DNA of 64,000 nt, taken from assembly GCA_050953425.1 (NCBI GenBank), contig JBMNMQ010000003.1:434001-498000 (forward strand), in the 5' to 3' direction. Source of the stretch: RUG100 sp050953425 (lineage in GTDB: Bacteria; Bacillota; Clostridia; Peptostreptococcales; Anaerovoracaceae). The notes under the pieces were generated by a model, which did not search any database, was not told the origin of the DNA, and saw only the letters and a program-made list of their open reading frames with translations. Positions 60,829 through 64,000 of the stretch are shown here, piece by piece. The first letter of the stretch is position 1, and each line of letters begins with the position of its first letter. The position numbers and the translations under genes are program-made.

Positions 60829-61290
60829 ATGGAACTGAATGAAAAAATGACACCGGAACTCGCCATGCATTACTATGCCCGCGGTCTCGACTGTTCTCAG
60901 GTTGTATTCGGGCACTGCGCCCGTGACGTCGGCGTCGATGAAACGCAGGCCGTCAAGATCGGCGGTGCCTTCGGCGGCGGCATGTGGCGCGGCGACACCT
61001 GCGGCTGCGTGACCGGTGCACTGATGGCGCTGAGTGCGGTGTACGGCCATGAAGCCGATGATCCCGAGGCCAAGAAGAAACTGGTCGAAAAGGTCAAGGA
61101 GTTTGAGCGCCGCTGGAAGGCGGAAGACATCACCAACGGAACCACGATCTGCCGCGACATCATCGGTTTTGACTTTTCGCAGGAGGGAGAGTTTGAGAAA
61201 GCGTCGAAAGACGGCGTGATGACGAGAGTATGTCCGCAGCTGGCAGCCACTGCCTGCCGCATTGTCGATGAGATACTCGATGAAGAGTAG
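60829..61290 (+). CDS. C_GCAxxG_C_C family redox-type protein
   Basis: A 153-residue cysteine-rich protein. It has LDCSQVVFGHCARDVG, the glycine-rich core KIGGAFGGGMWRGDTCGCVTGALMALS, and late cysteines in TICRDIIGFDF and RVCPQLAATACRIVDEIL. This is the C_GCAxxG_C_C family of anaerobes, thought to bind a metal cluster or act in electron transfer; function is unproven. GGAAGGAG precedes the ATG. The next gene starts 12 bp later. Confidence 0.9.
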   Translation: MELNEKMTPELAMHYYARGLDCSQVVFGHCARDVGVDETQAVKIGGAFGGGMWRGDTCGCVTGALMALSAVYGHEADDPEAKKKLVEKVKEFERRWKAEDITNGTTICRDIIGFDFSQEGEFEKASKDGVMTRVCPQLAATACRIVDEILDEE

Positions 61291-61302
61291 GAGGCGCGTT
61301 CG

Positions 61303-62292
61303 TTGCGCTGCAGAGAAATCAACGGGCGTCCGATGACGGACGCCGAACTGGATGCCTATTTACAGCGAATTCATATGGAGCGCCCTGCCTGGATGCAGGG
61401 CGCTGCTTTATCGACGCCTCAGAAACCAGAGCAGACGGGGACAGAGGGAACCCCGGGCGCGGCGGATCAGGCGGCAGTCAACGCCGCACTCTGGCGGCAG
61501 GTGCCGGCTGCCGCGGAGACACGGCCGGATTACCTGGCGCGGCTGCAGTGGGCGCATGTCTGTGCCGTCCCCTTTGAAAATCTTGACATTATGGCCGGGC
61601 GTCCGCTCACTCTGGACCGTGCGGCGCTGTTTGACAAGATCGTTCGCCGGCACCGCGGCGGTGTCTGTTCGGAACTCAATACATTGTACAACTGGCTGCT
61701 GGAATCGCTCGGCTATGAGGCTGCCAGCTACCATTCCCGGGTGCTTTCCACCGGCGTGCCCTATCCCGGCCGCAGCCACCGCCTGCTCGGCGTGCGCCTG
61801 GGCGGCGTCACCTGGCTGACCGATGTCGGCTTTAACTATGAACACATGCGTCGGCCGCTGCGTCTGGAAAGCGATACGATTCAGAATGACGGAACCATGG
61901 AATACCGCCTGCAGCGGGATGAATTTTACGGCTGGATTCTCTGGCAGCGGATTCCTCCGCGGGCGGCGGCGGGCTTTCCCGCCGATCAGCCGGAACGCCG
62001 CTGGCGCCTCAAGGTGGCGTTCAACGAGGAGCCGAATATCGATGCCGATTACCGGGCGGCGACCTATTTTGCCGCGCACCATCCGGCTTCCATGATCAAC
62101 AAGCAGACAAAGGTTTCCCGCTATGTCGACGACCGCTTTCTGGCCATTCGCCGCGGCAGTTGCCTGACCGAGGAACACAGCGTGGTGCGGCTGCTCGAAG
62201 AAAATCTTTCCGCGGCTCGCGAACGGCAGCTGCTGCGCGAGGTGTTCGATCTCAATCCGCCGGAAGCAGGCAGCGGTGCCGGCGAAAAATAA
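61303..62292 (+). CDS. Arylamine N-acetyltransferase family protein
   Basis: A 329-residue acyl-CoA-dependent N-acetyltransferase. The catalytic triad is visible: Cys in RRHRGGVCSELNTLYNWLL, His in GRSHRLLGVRL, and Asp in WLTDVGFN. VPFENLDIMAGRP and the C-terminal SRYVDDRFLAIRRGSCLT fit the family. A Gly/Thr/Pro-rich insert of about 30 residues (STPQKPEQTGTEGTPGAAD) separates the first helix from the core. It starts with TTG at 61303, eight bases after AGGAGG; an ATG ten codons later is the alternative. Co-transcribed with the gene before it. Confidence 0.9.
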   Translation: MRCREINGRPMTDAELDAYLQRIHMERPAWMQGAALSTPQKPEQTGTEGTPGAADQAAVNAALWRQVPAAAETRPDYLARLQWAHVCAVPFENLDIMAGRPLTLDRAALFDKIVRRHRGGVCSELNTLYNWLLESLGYEAASYHSRVLSTGVPYPGRSHRLLGVRLGGVTWLTDVGFNYEHMRRPLRLESDTIQNDGTMEYRLQRDEFYGWILWQRIPPRAAAGFPADQPERRWRLKVAFNEEPNIDADYRAATYFAAHHPASMINKQTKVSRYVDDRFLAIRRGSCLTEEHSVVRLLEENLSAARERQLLREVFDLNPPEAGSGAGEK

Positions 62293-62343
62293 CGGAACAT
62301 GATACGGCACGGCGCTGCTCCGGCACTGCACCCGCTCGTTCCC

Positions 62344-62503
62344 GCTGCCGCAATCTTTCGCTTTCCGTTTGCTGCCGCGATCTTTCACTTTCCGTTTGCC
62401 GCCGCAATCGTTCGCTTTCCGTTTGCTGCCGCGATCTTTCACTTTCCGTTTGCCGCCGCAATCGTTCGCGTCCCTTTTGCTGCCGCGATCGCTCGTTTTT
62501 CCT
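62344..62503. repeat. 27-bp tandem repeat after the acetyltransferase gene
   Basis: Five full units start at 62344, 62371, 62398, 62425 and 62452, with a partial sixth at 62479. Each opens GCYGCCGCRATC and most end TTTCCGTTT. Units 2 and 4 are identical, as units 3 and 5 nearly are, which implies a 54-bp duplication step. The period equals that of the SRAP repeat. Confidence 0.92.
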
Positions 62504-62541
62504 GCTGCTGCCGCAGCTTTTCGCCGCTCCCGGCGCTGCCG

Positions 62542-64000
62542 TCATTCGTTCTCCGCTTCGGCGGGCTCCGCGGCGAAGATGGTGCCGGGGCCGAGGCGAA
62601 AATGCGGATCGAAGATTTTTTTCAGCTCCCGCATTGCCGCCAGGTCTTCCCGGGAATACTGCTGCCGCAGCAGCCAGGTCTTGAGCTTGCCGATGCCGTG
62701 TTCTGCCGAAACGGTGCCGCCCATGGCCGCGGCAGACGCCGCCCAGCGGGTGTGCAGCGCGCGGGCGCGACGGTATTCCTCGTCGCTGCGGGGCAGAATA
62801 TTGACGTGCAGGTGATTATTGCCGATGTGGCCGAACACGGCGGAACGCATGCCGGAGCGGGCCAGATCATTGCGATAAAGGTGGTAGATGCCGGCCAGGC
62901 AGCGGTCGGGGACCGCCATATCCGTGCCCACCTTGGTGATATGCGGATGTTCCTGCCGCAGCCGGGCAATTTCCTCATTGACACTGACCGGCGCTGCGTG
63001 GCGGAAGTCCTTGAGCCGCGCCAGATCGCGGGCGCTGACGGCGGCCCAGGTGAGAGCCGGATCCCCGCCGGCTTCTGCCAGGCGGCGGCCGGAAGCGATC
63101 AGCGCATCGCACAGGCGGGTGCGGTCATCCCCGCAGAATTCCACGTAGAGCGCACCGTCCGCGGCCGCGGGAACAGGACTCTGAGCGCGCAGAGCCGATC
63201 CGTTCTGTCCGGTTTCGCGCATCAGCGCCAGCGCATCGCGGCCGAAGAACTCCAGCGCCAACGGCCGGCTCGGCAGATCGGCGGCGCGGCGGCCGCGCAG
63301 ACTTTCGACAAGCGGCAGCACGGCCTCTTCCCGCGGAAGGAAGAGCACCGCGCCGCCGGTAAAGCGCGGCAGCGGCAGCAGACGCAGGGTCAGCCGGGTG
63401 ATGATGCCGAGCGTGCCTTCGGAACCGAGAAAGAGATCAATCAGGTCCATATCGGGCCGCAGATAATAGCCGGCCGTGTTTTTCGCGGCGGCCGGCACAG
63501 GAAGACGCGGCAGTTCGCCGCGAAGAATCCGGCCGTCATCGGTTCGCAGACAGAAATGACCGTCCCGGCAGCGGTGTTCACCGCGGCGCAGGCGGAGCAG
63601 ACTGCCATCGGCCAGCAGCACATGCAGTGCGGTGATGAAGCGGCGCGTTGAACCGTAATGAAAGCTGCGGGCGCCGGAAGAATCATTGGCGGCCATGCCG
63701 CCGATCGAGGCGGTTGTCTCGGTGGGATCCGGCGGAAAGAAGAGACCGTGTCGGCGCAGTTCCCGCTGCAGCACCGCCAGAGGGAGACCCGGTTCGACGA
63801 CGGCTGTCTGTTCCTCGGTGTGAAGATCGAGGATACGGTTCATCCGTTCGAGGCAGAAGACCAGACCGGAAGAGGGGACGGCGCCGCCGGCGACGCCGGT
63901 GCGGGCGCCCTGTACGGTGATCGGCTGTGTCGGAAAGCGACGCAGCAGCGTGCGTATCTGTGCTTCTCCGGCTGGCAGAAAGACGGCATCCGCGCTGCCG
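62542..64000 (-). CDS. FAD-linked oxidase, GlcD / D-lactate dehydrogenase type (5' end outside window)
   Basis: The C-terminal 486 residues of an FAD-binding oxidoreductase; the gene runs off the right edge. The FAD loop TVQGARTGVAGGAVPSSG lies at the window end, followed by VEPGLPLAVLQRELRRHGLFFPPDP, GGMAANDSSGARSFHYGSTRRF and GSEGTLGIITRLTLRLLPLP. The C-terminal cap carries VFGHIGNNHLHVNILPR and TVSAEHGIGKLK, typical of glycolate and D-lactate oxidising subunits. No neighbouring iron-sulfur or electron-transfer-flavoprotein gene is in view. An ATG at 63843 is internal, not the start. Confidence 0.9.
   Translation of the reverse strand, partial: GSADAVFLPAGEAQIRTLLRRFPTQPITVQGARTGVAGGAVPSSGLVFCLERMNRILDLHTEEQTAVVEPGLPLAVLQRELRRHGLFFPPDPTETTASIGGMAANDSSGARSFHYGSTRRFITALHVLLADGSLLRLRRGEHRCRDGHFCLRTDDGRILRGELPRLPVPAAAKNTAGYYLRPDMDLIDLFLGSEGTLGIITRLTLRLLPLPRFTGGAVLFLPREEAVLPLVESLRGRRAADLPSRPLALEFFGRDALALMRETGQNGSALRAQSPVPAAADGALYVEFCGDDRTRLCDALIASGRRLAEAGGDPALTWAAVSARDLARLKDFRHAAPVSVNEEIARLRQEHPHITKVGTDMAVPDRCLAGIYHLYRNDLARSGMRSAVFGHIGNNHLHVNILPRSDEEYRRARALHTRWAASAAAMGGTVSAEHGIGKLKTWLLRQQYSREDLAAMRELKKIFDPHFRLGPGTIFAAEPAEAENE

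Overview
The window comes from a GC-rich, low-redundancy bacterial chromosome that is most likely a Gram-positive anaerobe of the Firmicutes (class Clostridia). The evidence is the gene set: cdaA-ybbR-glmM-glmS, long-form hpf, recD2, yhaM, a NiaR-type 3H regulator, carD, comFC, several CDP-glycerol glycerophosphotransferases, and strong AGGAGG ribosome sites with GTG and TTG starts. A high-GC member of the Eubacteriales would fit; genus cannot be fixed from sequence alone. LAYOUT. 1-5.4 kb: a candidate structured RNA, a DUF4003 protein, a 23-bp minisatellite, an acyl-CoA ligase and rarA. 5.5-15.9 kb: a cell-surface phosphopolymer cluster with four CDP-glycerol glycerophosphotransferase-type proteins, two of them fused to further transferase-like domains, plus a CBS-cupin protein and two small unknown proteins. 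16-25 kb: sbcD-sbcC, a cation exchanger, tRNA-Val, recD2-yhaM. 25.5-29.6 kb: two small exported unknowns, comFC, a nitroreductase, an RNA in the position of the raiA motif, and hpf. 29.6-36.3 kb: the c-di-AMP and amino-sugar operon cdaA-ybbR-glmM-glmS, then ahcY. 36.3-41.3 kb: a QueG-like protein, and nadA diverging from nadB-nadC-niaR across a palindromic operator. 41.5-46.7 kb: DUF523, gltX, a TrxB-like protein, cca and carD. 47-48.9 kb: mop, tRNA-Glu and a gene-poor stretch of degenerate repeats. 48.9-55.3 kb: thrC, mgsA, a diaminopentanoate dehydrogenase-like enzyme with a MerR regulator, a ketopantoate-reductase-like gene and an SRAP gene. 55.9-64 kb: a frameshifted surface-protein pseudogene, a two-repeat CRISPR-like element, tRNA-Ser, an acyl-ACP thioesterase, an IS1634-type element flanked by 96-bp direct repeats, a C_GCAxxG_C_C protein, an arylamine N-acetyltransferase and the 3' part of an FAD-linked oxidase. 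RECURRING THEMES. Many spacers hold short tandem repeats (11, 23, 27, about 40 and about 57 bp) whose units differ between sites; they usually sit just after a stop codon, and one lies in frame inside the SRAP gene. Most likely points of interest are the SRAP protein ending in a sliding-clamp-type QLSLF peptide, the fused phosphopolymer transferases, the raiA-type RNA, the 96-bp IS duplication that rebuilt both neighbouring genes, the MerR promoter with a 19-bp spacer, and the nadA/nadB operator lying over both -35 boxes. No complete new defence system was found.
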